A DNA stretch of 64,000 nt from Rhopalosiphum padi (Eukaryota > Arthropoda > Insecta > Hemiptera > Aphididae), in the NCBI RefSeq assembly GCF_020882245.1, contig NC_083597.1:38294652-38358651 (forward strand), written 5' to 3'. Positions 53,231 to 64,000 of this stretch are shown piece by piece (within the stretch, counting starts at the first letter, position 1; every line of letters begins with the position of its first letter). The notes beneath the pieces were generated by a model. That model was not told the DNA's origin and did no database searches. It saw nothing but the letters and a program-made list of their open reading frames with translations. The position numbers and the translations under genes were made by a program.

Positions 53231-55080
53231 GCGTTCGTCTGCTGAACGAAAATTTGCTATGATCAACATAAGTAAGACAGATAATAAGAGACAACACATG
53301 CGGGTAGAACGTCCCTCTTATTGGTTTGAAATTCAAATTTGTACTAAATTTACATAATTTTAAACATGGAATACAATTTTTAAGTATGTTATGATTCAAA
53401 AGTATTATTTTTGTGGATCAAAGCGTTTATTATCATGTTTTATGACTATACACAAATTACATTTTCACAACGTTTAGGTTAATATTAAGCTTTAAGCTAA
53501 CACCTACAATTATACACCACGGACGTATTCACACCATTCTACGATAAGACAATATTAACTCATACTTTTGAAACAATAGACAATTATATAAACAATATAA
53601 ACGTCTATAATAGTTAAATATGTATAATCTAATAATATGGCAATGTTTCGATAAAAATCAAATCAACCTACCATAACACTAAAAGTAAAATAAATTATTA
53701 ATAACAATGTAAACATAATTATAGGTAATATAAAATATCTAGGCTGACAGACCGTCTCCATTCTAAACAGTTTTTGTACACAATGATGTATAAATGAATT
53801 ATAATTAACACACCCATTACAGTGACCTACTGACCACTATATATACCAACTACTCTACACTTATTGTATGGCAGAGCAACATCCACTTGTCCACCTCTTA
53901 TTGACATTTTTAAAATTATTATTTCATGTGAGTTTATAACCAAAATAATATATTTATGACATATGTACTTGATACTATTATATTATGGTCATGCCGTTGA
54001 GACATTTCCTGTGATTGATACGTGATGCTACACAGTGATTGTGTATAAGCATTATTCAAACACAGGTATAGTTACACATAGATGAATTTATATTTTATAA
54101 CGTTTCCATAAGACATTGTTACACAATTCACTCATTCACGCGCTATACGAATACCGTATTGTATTATCCTACATAATAATATAATATGTAAATATTGGTT
54201 GCACTTTTTAGATCTGTTGGGTATACATAATGGTCTACATGTGTCCTTTTGATAAAACAAAAAAAAAATAGTTGAATTTTAATTTTTATGTGTGTTAATC
54301 ACTTTATTTTAACACAAACGAGGTAAACTCCACATGATTTTATGGAAATTCAACACTGTATCAAGTATTTTTACTATTTAGTTTAATAATATGGATATCA
54401 ATGATCATTATAGTAATATTATACAAACTTACAATTACAATTAAACATCGCTATGTAAGAGTCATTATTATGATTATGAATAATATAATATTATACACAT
54501 ACATAATATATTATAGTGTATACCGCTTGGCTAAAAACAAATATGACAAAAAAACAATTCAGGATCAGGATTAATTTTATATTCGTTAAAACACAACTTA
54601 AGTACTACTATATACACGGACAAAAAAAAAAAGAATACAAAAAAAGAAAAACATTTCGATTTTTCTTCAATTTTTATACATACGCAGATTGTATATAAAT
54701 GATTAAGAAAACTACAACTTTTAAAAGTTGAAAGAGATTAATATAATATTTATGATCTATGGAACAAAAATCTTCTAATGGGGGTTGATATTTCGAGCAT
54801 TTTTAATGAAATTTTACATATTCCTTTCTGAAACAAAAATAGTATAGTTTTTATTAATTTCATAGTAGTTATAATATGAGTTATATCACAATGAATGGTT
54901 AGCATTATAAAACATTATAGTTGTTTAATTTATACACAAAAATAATTTCATATTTAATTTATTTAAATTATCATTCATCCAACTGATTGTATTTTTTATT
55001 GAAAATAAATTATTATCTACATATTACTTAATACTATATAATTCAATTTATTTCATCATATTGATTATAATCAAAAAACA
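53231..55080. other. AT-rich intergenic DNA
   Basis: No gene or element was recognised between the palindrome edge and the boxed tandem array. The open frame at 54516-54698 is lysine-rich low complexity. Confidence 0.6.
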
Positions 55081-55091
55081 AATAAATCATT

Positions 55092-57437
55092 CCACTTCTC
55101 GCATCGAAGTATGTATATTAATAAAATCATTAATAAATTGAAAAATAAAGACTAAATCAAATGTAAAATACATTTTAAATCATAAAATATGCAATATAAA
55201 AATTAAAATATAATTATTTATTAAGTTTTTTTCACAAAACCTATTTCCAAATATGAATTTTATCAAGCAAAACATGAAACTTTAAACAAATATCTAATTA
55301 AAATATCTAGACTTAAAAATACATATTATATAATAATTCAATATGTTTCATTATATAATTATTTTAATCAAAAATTTATCATTCCACTTCTCGCATCGAA
55401 ATGATTTGTTTTTAATAATCATTAACACATTAAACACAATAAAACAGTACATCCATTATTTAATTGTCAAAATATTTGTATTAATAGACTTAAAAAATTC
55501 ACTTTTAAGTATTAATAAAATAAAATGTTTATTATTAAACTATTGAATAACATAAAAAATAATAACTAAGTTATTTCATTTTTTTCTAAAATTAAGATAA
55601 AGTTTGAGATAACATTTTTCCTTCGTACTAACAGATTTCATAATTTTAATTTTAATTCATTTGAATTATCATTCCACTACTTGCATCGCTGTAAGTTTTT
55701 AATCATAAATTGTCGTTTGTTTATGGAGATTAGAATATTATTATTCAATACATTTCATATTACAATTATTTTAATCAACAGTTAATCATGCCACTTCTCG
55801 CATCGAAATGTATTTTTGTTTAATAATCATTAATGAATTGAATCATAATACATTATAGTTAATCCTTTCCTGATAATTGGTTCCTTCCTCCATATTCAAG
55901 TTGTATAACCAATAATTGAATATTAATGAAAACTTTAACATCATTTAAGACATATATCTATCATGGTACCTAATTATTTAATTATCAGCTAAAAATGAAA
56001 TAATAAATAAGATGTTTATTTGTTTTTTTGAAATTTTAAAATTTTTTCTACGACAATAAACAGATTTCATAAATATTATTTTAATTCATTTGAATTATCA
56101 TTCCACTACTTGCATCGCTGTCAGTTTTTAATCATAAACTGTCATTTGTTTATGTATATTAAAATATTATTATTCATTACATTTCATAATACAATTATTT
56201 TAATCAACAGTTAATCATGCCACTTCTCGCATCGAAATGTATTTTTTGTTTAATAATCATTAATGAATTGAATCATAATACATTATAGTATATCCTTTCC
56301 TGATAATTGGTTCCTTCCTTCATACTCAAGTTGTATTGCCAATAATTGAATATTAATGAAAACTTTAACATCATTTAAGACATATATCTATCATGGTACC
56401 TAATTATTTAATTATCTACTAAGAAATAAAATGTTTATTTGTTTTTTTGAAATTTTACAAATGTTTCTTAGACAATAAACAGATTTCATAAATATTATTT
56501 TAATTCATTTGAATTATCATTCCACTACTTGCATCGCTGTAAGTTTTTAATCATAAACTGTCCTTTGATTATATATATTAGAATATTATTATTCAATTTT
56601 CAATACATTTCATAATACAATTATTTTAATCAACAGTTAATCATGCCACTTCTCGCATCGAAATGTATTTTTTGTTTAATAATCATTAATGTATTGAATA
56701 TTATAATAAATTATGTATAACTTAAAACAGTATAGCTAATCTTTAATTACTAAAAATGTAATATTAATACATACTTTAACATTAATCATTTAATATATAA
56801 GTGAATAGTAAAATGTTTAACTATTAACTAAAATAGAAATATTAATTTAGATTTTATATTTAATTTTTTGAAATTAAGAGGGGCTTTTTTTATTTTTCTC
56901 TACTCAAACAAAATTTCATAATTTTAATTTTAATTCATTTGAATTATCATTCCACTACTTGCATCGCTGTAAGTTTTTAATCATAAATTTTCGTTTGTTT
57001 ATGGATATTAGAATATTATTATTCAATACATTTCATTATACAATTATTTTAATCATCAGTTAATCATGCCACTTCTCGCATCGAAATGTATTTTTTGTTT
57101 AATAATCATTAATATATTGAGCAAACATCCAACCATTATAAAAAAATAAGTTTTAAATAACTAAAAACCGATACCTAATTGACTGATACCTTATTTATCT
57201 CATATGGTTACAATTTAAATCACATGGAATCAATCCACTTCTCGCATCAACATTGTACTTAAATCATTGATATTTTTTTTTAATTTAAAAAATACTTCAA
57301 TATTATAAAAATATATTCATTCAAAAAAAACTATTGGTTAAATATTATCACATATTAAATTTTAAACACTTATTAATCAAATAGATTTCATAAAAATAAC
57401 ATTCTAATCATCAACTGTCAATCCACTTCTCGCATCG
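55092..57437. repeat. Tandem array with a conserved 15-bp box, 12 copies
   Basis: The box CCACTTCTCGCATCG or its variant CCACTACTTGCATCG starts at 55092, 55384, 55674, 55791, 56103, 56220, 56522, 56646, 56952, 57069, 57235 and 57423. In the centre, variant and main boxes alternate 117-124 bp apart as part of a unit of about 420-430 bp repeated about four times. Outer copies are spaced 166-292 bp apart. Main boxes are usually preceded by AATCAT and often followed by GAAATG and TAATAATCATTAA. The sequence between boxes is AT-rich and more diverged than the box. It lies downstream of the OGT stop codon (minus strand), so part of it could be in the OGT 3' UTR. Confidence 0.85.
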
Positions 57438-57445
57438 TTAATGAG

Positions 57446-57451
57446 TTTATT
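57446..57451 (-). terminator. Putative polyadenylation signal of OGT
   Basis: AATAAA on the minus strand, about 96 nt after the OGT stop codon. Other AATAAA sequences exist further on in this AT-rich DNA, so usage is uncertain. Confidence 0.4.
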
Positions 57452-57546
57452 AATAATCATCAACCAATTCAATTTATAAATAATAACTCCAACAAAGTAA
57501 TACTTATTAAATTATTTGAATTCAAATGTTTAAACTTACAAAATGT

Positions 57547-60535
57547 TTAATAATTTTCTAAAGAAAGTATATGATCAGGCTTTTCCCCTTTTTGATTCTT
57601 ATCCCACATTGCTCTGTACAGCCTTTCTAGGCCATTTGTGTATATTGAACAATTAAACAATGGACTTTCAGACCGTGCTCGCCAGACTTCTGCTCTCATA
57701 GTTTTCAAACTGAAAAAAGTAATTATTATAAAGAAAATAATTATATAAACATTATAAAAGAATAAAAATATTTATCAAAATAACATTTAAGAATAAACAC
57801 TCACTATTCCTTATCAGTTCCTAGTCTGATTGCGATGTCTTGATATTCCTCTCTAGTCCGTGCAATAAGCTCAGGACATCCAAGTGTTGCCAGTTGTGAC
57901 GCAGCTACTCTGGATGCTAATGTCTCTCCTATAGATTTAAAATTATTAAAATGTATAAAAAAAAAAAAAATTATAAATGATCATGTATATTACCTGGCAA
58001 GGTAACAACGGGTGTGCCTGTCCATAGTACGTCCATACTGGTAGTATGACCATTACAAAGGGGTGTATCTAAGCATACATCAGCTAACTGTCCCCTACGT
58101 ACATGTTCTTCTTTTGCAGCAACATTACTGAACAATATACGGCCCGGTTCAATGCCCAGACTGGCAGCTGTGCTCTGAATATGGGTTTCACCAACTGCCG
58201 GGAAACGCAGCAACCATAATACAGAATTGGGTACAGCTTTTAAGATCTAAACACAAACAATTTTAAAATACAGAACTAAGTACTAAGGGTAAAAATAAAA
58301 ATAAGTAAATATCCTCCTTACATTAACCCACATAAGAAGAGTGTTTGGATCTATTTTGTATAATTGATTAAAATTGCAATAGACCACAGCGTCTTCAGGC
58401 AAACAATACTGCTGGCGTGTAGTAATAACAATATTTTGTGGTACTTCTTCTCCTGTGGCTGCTTTGTTATTGCCATTGTTAGTTGCTAATCCATTTTGTA
58501 ATACAACTCCATTTACTGAAGTTTGAGCTTGTCCAGAAGCAATCATAGTCTAATAACAAAACATATATTATAGTTAAGTAAAATATTTCAATTGCTTTTT
58601 AAATTTAAATTACTTCAATAGGTGTAGTAGTTGGCAATTCAGCTATTTTAAAATTAACCTCAACAGGTCTAGTCAATTTTGAATCAGTGATTTCAGACAT
58701 GATCACTTGTTTTATTTCTGTTACATTAGTATTTTCAATAATTGGCGATAAATCTGCAGCATTTATAACAGCCACATTGTCAGCCATGTCTTTTCTACAG
58801 GTAACTTTATCACATAAAATAATTCGCTCACTCAAGTGAGGGAACATTTGTTTGTGATCACCGACAAAATATGTATGTGGCATATAAGCCAATTTTTCAC
58901 TGTACTGAGATGCGAGTTCAATAGGTGATGTAACCATATCAGTAATTAAGTAATCCATAAAGGGAGCTCCACTCGTACCTGGATATCCAAGCCACATGAC
59001 CTAAAAATTAATTTAATATTATAGTGATACAATTTAATTTAATAACCCTAATAAATATAAATCAATTTACTTGAATTGGAGCAGGACGCAGTGCAAATAT
59101 TTCATTTCTTGCACCTTTTGTGTATCCATTCATATTCACTAAAATGTGAATACCATCACTATTTATCTTATCAGCAGCTTTTCCATTACAAGGTATCTAT
59201 AATAGACAAATATGGTAATATATATAAACATGGAACATTATTAAGTTTACAAAATATAAATGTACTTTAATAGAGGATTTTAATTCTTACATTTGATAAA
59301 TCAATAAAATGCTCTGCTTCTCTAGCGATTTTTGATCTGAAGGTAGTAGTATCATCTGTTGATAAAGCATAACAGAATATTTCAACTTTATCTTTGTTAT
59401 GAAGACCTGGTATAGATTGCATTAAATGTGAAGTAGGGTGATTTCCAAAATCTGATGACACATATCCAATACGTAAGCGATTGCCAGGAGCCAATTCTTT
59501 GGTATAATTGTATGGAGGTTTGTGCAAGACTTGAATTTTTTCTAAACACAGGGCAGCATGTCTTCCAGCAATTGATTTACGAAAGTTGTGAGATAATGGA
59601 TACAGCATAGAATGATGAGGATGGACAGAAGGCAAACGGTTTTTTTCTAATTGTTCAGCAACGATGCTAACCAATTTCTTCATACGAGCTTCATAATCAG
59701 TCCAATCACATACAATTTGTAAGCAATGAGCAAGATTACAATATGCATCGGGAAAGTCTGGTTTTAGCCTCAAAGCAGTTCTATAGGAGGCAATAGCTTC
59801 TGGTATATTTCCAGAATCCTTGTGAATAGAAGCCAAATTACTGTGAGCATCAGCAAAAGCAGGGTTAATCTGTATAGCTCTTGAATAACATTGTAGAGCA
59901 TTCTGAATATCTTGCATTTCTTTGAGAGTGTTTCCCATATTTGAGTAGGCATCTGCAAACGTAGGCTGAATACGAATGGCTTCTTGATAGTGGTTTAAGG
60001 CTTCGGTTAATTTTCCTTGTTGTTGAAGAACAGAAGCTAAATTGGAATGAGCAGCAGCAAACTCGGGAAAAACTTCCAGAGCTTTCAAATAGAGCCGAGT
60101 TGCCTCTTCTATGTAACCTTGTTCTCGTTTTATATTGGCCAAATTGTTCAGAGAATCTGCGTGTGTTGGACATAGCTTCAAAGCTGTATTGTAGCATTCT
60201 TCAGCATCAACAACCTACAATAAATAACATAATAATCAAGCCACTGTAAAACTTAGAAAAAAAATTTATAACATACCTGTCCTTTTTCTTTTAAAGCATT
60301 AGCCAAATTACAATAGGCATCGGGAAAGTTGGGTTGCAGCTCTATAGCACGGCGATATGTATCAATAGCTAGATCAATAAGTCTAAAGAATAATAAAAAA
60401 AAAAATGTTATTTTTAAGAAATAAACAAATTTTTAGTTTACTCACCCTTGTTCATAATAAACACAAGCCAAATTTCCATGCACAACAGCGTTGTTTGGGC
60501 TCAATGCCAGTGCCCGAAGATAAGCAGATACAGAC
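57547..60535 (-). CDS. OGT: O-GlcNAc transferase (OGT/sxc), 3' nine exons; N-terminus beyond the window
   Basis: Exons in transcript order: 60535-60446, 60382-60277, 60214-59291, 59196-59071, 59000-58614, 58549-58322, 58246-57994, 57928-57805 and 57709-57547. All phases agree, giving about 800 codons. OGT adds N-acetylglucosamine to Ser/Thr of nuclear and cytosolic proteins. The first three exons encode TPR repeats of 34 residues (for example ADAYSNMGNTLKE, ADAHSNLASIHKDSGNIPEA). The catalytic region follows: DFGNHPTSHLMQS and DGIHILVNMNGYTKGARN carry the two active-site His. YCNFNQLYKIDP carries the UDP-contacting Lys. AAKEEHVRRGQLADVCLDTP and NGHTTSMDVLW form the sugar-nucleotide site. The C-terminus is full length, ending PDHILSLENY. 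The first codon is split, so upstream TPR exons must exist. None is found before 64,000. The intervening-domain exon at 58614-59000 is the least conserved, as is usual. Confidence 0.97.
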
Positions 60536-60711
60536 CTGAAACCAAGTTCTATAATTATAATCAGAATCTTTAAGTAGATGAAGCAGTTGCTTCCAAAGAT
60601 ATTTCAATATAATTTAATCACAAGTGATTAGTTTAATATTCAATAAATTGTCAATAATTTTGGTAGTTATTTTCAAAATAAAATTTTACCCATGTAATAT
60701 AATACATAATG

Positions 60712-60759
<48 letters not shown>
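60712..60759. repeat. (ATAC)n-(AT)n microsatellite
   Basis: About 26 bp of ATAC/CATA tetranucleotide repeat running into about 22 bp of AT repeat, in the putative OGT intron. Confidence 0.9.
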
Positions 60760-61859
60760 CATAGAAAAAAATATATTAACACTGCAAAAAGTAAGAATAC
60801 TAGATACAAAAACCCATGAATCCACAAAGTGAATATTACAAATGTAATATACAATAAAGAATTCGTATACGCTCACAAGAAACCGTATATATATATATAA
60901 TATTGACGTTAGTATAAATTAAATCAAATTCTCAACTGAAAACATACACAAAAATACTTTTATCTTGATAAATCTGCTACTAGAGTTCTATTTTTCTCTG
61001 AAAATCATAAATCATTCATACCAAAAGATATCAATTTCGCGATAAGACAATGACAAAAAAAAAAAATTATGATTTTAAAATAGGAAGAAAAATAAAAACT
61101 AATAACGTCGAACACACGCACTTCGATTGTTAGCAAAACGGTTTGAAACAAGACTTAGACAAGTGCTGCTTATATAGACTATAAGTAAGTCGTAAGTCAC
61201 AATAATCTTTAATACATCGCATGTTCCTACTATTCACTTGATTGTTTTGTTATATATGTGCTCATCTGTAAGCACTATACGTATTACCTCCGGAGAGGTT
61301 TTAAACAATGTAAACATACTCGCACACCAGTTTACCCTGTCAACAGTCAACATATGTGTACAGTCCGTATCATACGGAACGCTCCATTTCATTATTGCAA
61401 TCACATACAAATTGTCTTCATTGATTTTAAATTTTTAATGATTTATTAATATTTTAACTAACTGTGAATAATACTATTATATTTAAAAATATAAGGATTA
61501 AATGCTACCTACTCTAAAAACGTTAACATATAATATTATATGTTTAAATAGTTTTTTTTTCGTATTTTAGGTATATGTTTAGAGGTTAGATGAACGAAGC
61601 AGTAAAGTTTCATCTGTAGTCTATACACTACTCTACTTATCTATACATATAAAGTACAATAAAATAATTTTTGCTTCAGATTATGAAAACTAAAATTTAG
61701 GTTATGAAAAAATAATTAATTTAAAAAAAAAATCATATCATTAAAAACAAGATTTGTTAGTATTTAATTCGTATAGGTGATAAAAGCACTTGTTATCCAA
61801 ACCAAGGTAAAAATGTAGTTTTTTGTTTTATAAAACAAAAATTTTCCGGAGATAATGTA

Positions 61860-62420
61860 TACCATAACATACAAAAGCGGTCGCTCAAATCGATCGCTCC
61901 GTATACAAACACCACGTGCATACCGAAATATACCGAATATTATGTTGATTAACGTAGTATATTAATCCTGTATAGTTTTGCGACGTCACGCGAAGTTTAA
62001 TTTGCTCGGCCTAGAAAGACGACGATGGTGCCCCGTCACCCTGCATACAAAAGCCACTGCGTTTAATGTAGCCGAACGACAACGATTTCGTATACAATAT
62101 AGTTGACGGGCCAAATAGGGACGGAATATTGTTGTCGGTGTGTAATAATAATATTGTATACTGTGCATTTATGCGTGTGAGTCTCGATTGTCAGGAACAG
62201 AATTCCCAGCAGTCGTGCACACGCTGCTGTAATATAGGTCTATATAGGTTATATTATAGTCTTTCGAGAGGGTCGATATTGCCCCGCCGAAGACAACACG
62301 ACAACAACGCGAATTTAATTTCATCCGATCACATGATATAAAATCGATAAATACATCGGAAGACGAAACGTCGAGAAGTTAAACACGCGTAGTGTCACGA
62401 ACGAAACTACTTTTAACGGC
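61860..62420. promoter_or_regulatory. CpG-richer block, possible promoter
   Basis: A local rise in CpG within AT-rich DNA, including CGACGTCACGCG near 61,981 (seven of eight bases of a CRE). No coding exon is attached on either strand. It could be an internal or alternative promoter of OGT, or belong to an unseen transcript. Composition is the only support. Confidence 0.25.
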
Positions 62421-64000
62421 AGCAGCGTTAAATAAGTCAAAAAAATAAAAAATAAATAAAAAATCGGTTTAGTAAAATTATAACCAAAAATCTTTTTACG
62501 TTATTATACCAATTTTTTTTTTTAAATTATGCCGTTCCCGAAAATCGGATTCATTATAATTTATAGTATTTTATATTAAAATATTATTTGAAATCGTTTT
62601 TATTATAATTTGCTTTGTGTTTGCATCTAACTTCATAAATTCCATTAAGTTTAAAGCAAATGGGTCGGAGCTCGGAATAAAATTATAGACAATCTGTATC
62701 TTTATAATATGTATAATATTATTAGCAGTATCATAGTTTATACTATACATATTTTTCACAGAATAATATTATATTTACCACACCTAAATAAAATTTATTA
62801 GATCTTTGAGATGAAATTAATTGAATTAGTAAAACTTGTAGAATTAATATATACAGGTAATACAGTCTACTTGGAAGTATGGTTTATTGAGAGTAACAAA
62901 CATTTATTACGCATTAGTAATTATTAATTATAACATTATAATTATACTTAGATTATCTGCCGATTTGTTTTTTACATAGCACAATTTTAAGTTATAAATT
63001 AATATTTTAAGACAACAATTAGTATGACTTTGGTGACACAAAGTAGATAAATAAACATTATAAAAAAATAATATTCGACAAGACTATACATCAATATCAA
63101 ATTTCAATAGTATTATTTTATTAGCTATTCGTTTTTTGTTATAGTAATAATTATATACAATAAGATTTTGCAGAATTGATGATGTTAATGAATAACGATA
63201 TTCAATCGAAGTATATTTTAGGTTTAAATTAAACACAATTGTTAATACACCATTAACCAAGTACTAAAAATCATAAAATTAAATTTATTAATCAATTATG
63301 ATTTATAAAATAAAATTTAATTTTTTTAATACCTAAATTTAAATAAATTTACTTTTTTATATTTTGTAATTTAATAATTATTTAATTCTTGGTAATTTTA
63401 TCCTGATAACATTTAAATCATATTTCCACATTTAACTTTATTGTGTTTTTTTTTTATTTTTTAAAGTAATTGATCGATATTTAGCTTATGATTGACACTA
63501 TATACAGAACTGTCTTTTTTAATTTATTTTTTAGTATTTGCTTTATATGTTTTTAATGTATTTGATATATTTTTCGCATTCAAAGTTTCAAAAAGTATTT
63601 GTTTAACATAATACTAGAACTAAATGTCTAAATAAAAATGTTTAGTATTTTATTTACTTTATATTTGCTTACTCACATAGAATCTAACGACTGTGGTGGT
63701 ACACAACACAAATAAAACATTTAACATAATATAAACACTGTGTATAATTTTTAAATAAGGAGAAATAAATTATAAAGTAATAATAATAAATATTATACAA
63801 CTTTAAACTACTAAATAAATAAACACAAAATGTATTTATAATATTGCTTACAAATTATTATAGAAAAATCGCATAAAATATATTAATATTTTAAAAGTTC
63901 AATTTTAATTAATACGAACAACGTTAAAAACAATAATTACTATGAAATCAACGGTCAAATAACTGCAGAATTAATAAATACTAATAAAATGTCTTATATT

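Larger units (their letters stand above)
60536..64000. other. OGT intron or upstream DNA
   Basis: No TPR-coding exon was found on the minus strand in these 3.5 kb, although the OGT N-terminal repeats must lie upstream. The most likely reading is one long OGT intron running off the window. Open frames at 61238-61449 and 62129-62341 (plus) have no domain. Confidence 0.55.

Noticed and set aside
55092..57437. Box array read as an array of small RNA hairpins
   Set aside because: The main box with its CATT/AATG flanks can form a weak stem, but the CCACTACTTGC variant and the TGCCAC copies break it, so base pairing is not conserved.
1..64000. tRNA or rRNA genes
   Set aside because: No cloverleaf-like sequence with A and B boxes or rRNA segment was recognised by eye; a covariance-model search would be decisive.

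Overview
This is a eukaryotic, insect-type window: strongly AT-rich DNA with short CpG-rich islands, spliced genes with small exons and kilobase introns, microsatellites and short inverted-repeat transposons. The gene content (a MADF-BESS regulator, an SLC19 vitamin transporter, an O-GlcNAc transferase very close to other insect enzymes) and the sequence texture suggest a hemipteran, most likely an aphid. The insect call is firm; 'aphid' is an impression.

Layout. 1-12,140 holds no gene that I can support. 12,141-19,837 (minus) is a complete four-exon MADF-BESS protein gene of 359 aa, with a CpG-rich putative promoter at 19,838-20,345. 23,856-38,713 (plus) is a complete nine-exon SLC19-family thiamine/folate-type transporter gene of 446 aa. 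All of its exon phases close, and it appears to carry two alternative versions of the sixth membrane segment plus loop. 38,714-46,374 is intergenic, with a 0.9 kb MITE, a long GT microsatellite and CpG-rich islands without a convincing ORF. 46,375-53,230 is a giant inverted repeat (arms of 3.1-3.5 kb, spacer of about 215 bp). It carries two mirror-image copies of an unrecognised three-exon gene (354 aa) transcribed away from the centre, each followed by a 748 bp foldback element. 55,092-57,437 is an AT-rich tandem array in which a 15 bp box recurs 12 times. 57,547-60,535 (minus) holds the last nine exons of OGT (O-GlcNAc transferase), about 800 codons; its N-terminal TPR exons lie to the right of the window. 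60,536-64,000 looks like OGT intron or upstream DNA.

The genes do not form a pathway. The points of most interest are the near-perfect gene-bearing palindrome centred near 49,979, the conserved-box array just beyond the OGT 3' end, and the alternative TM6 arrangement in the transporter. Exon joins were made by eye from GT/AG sites, reading phase and family similarity, and transcripts could change details.
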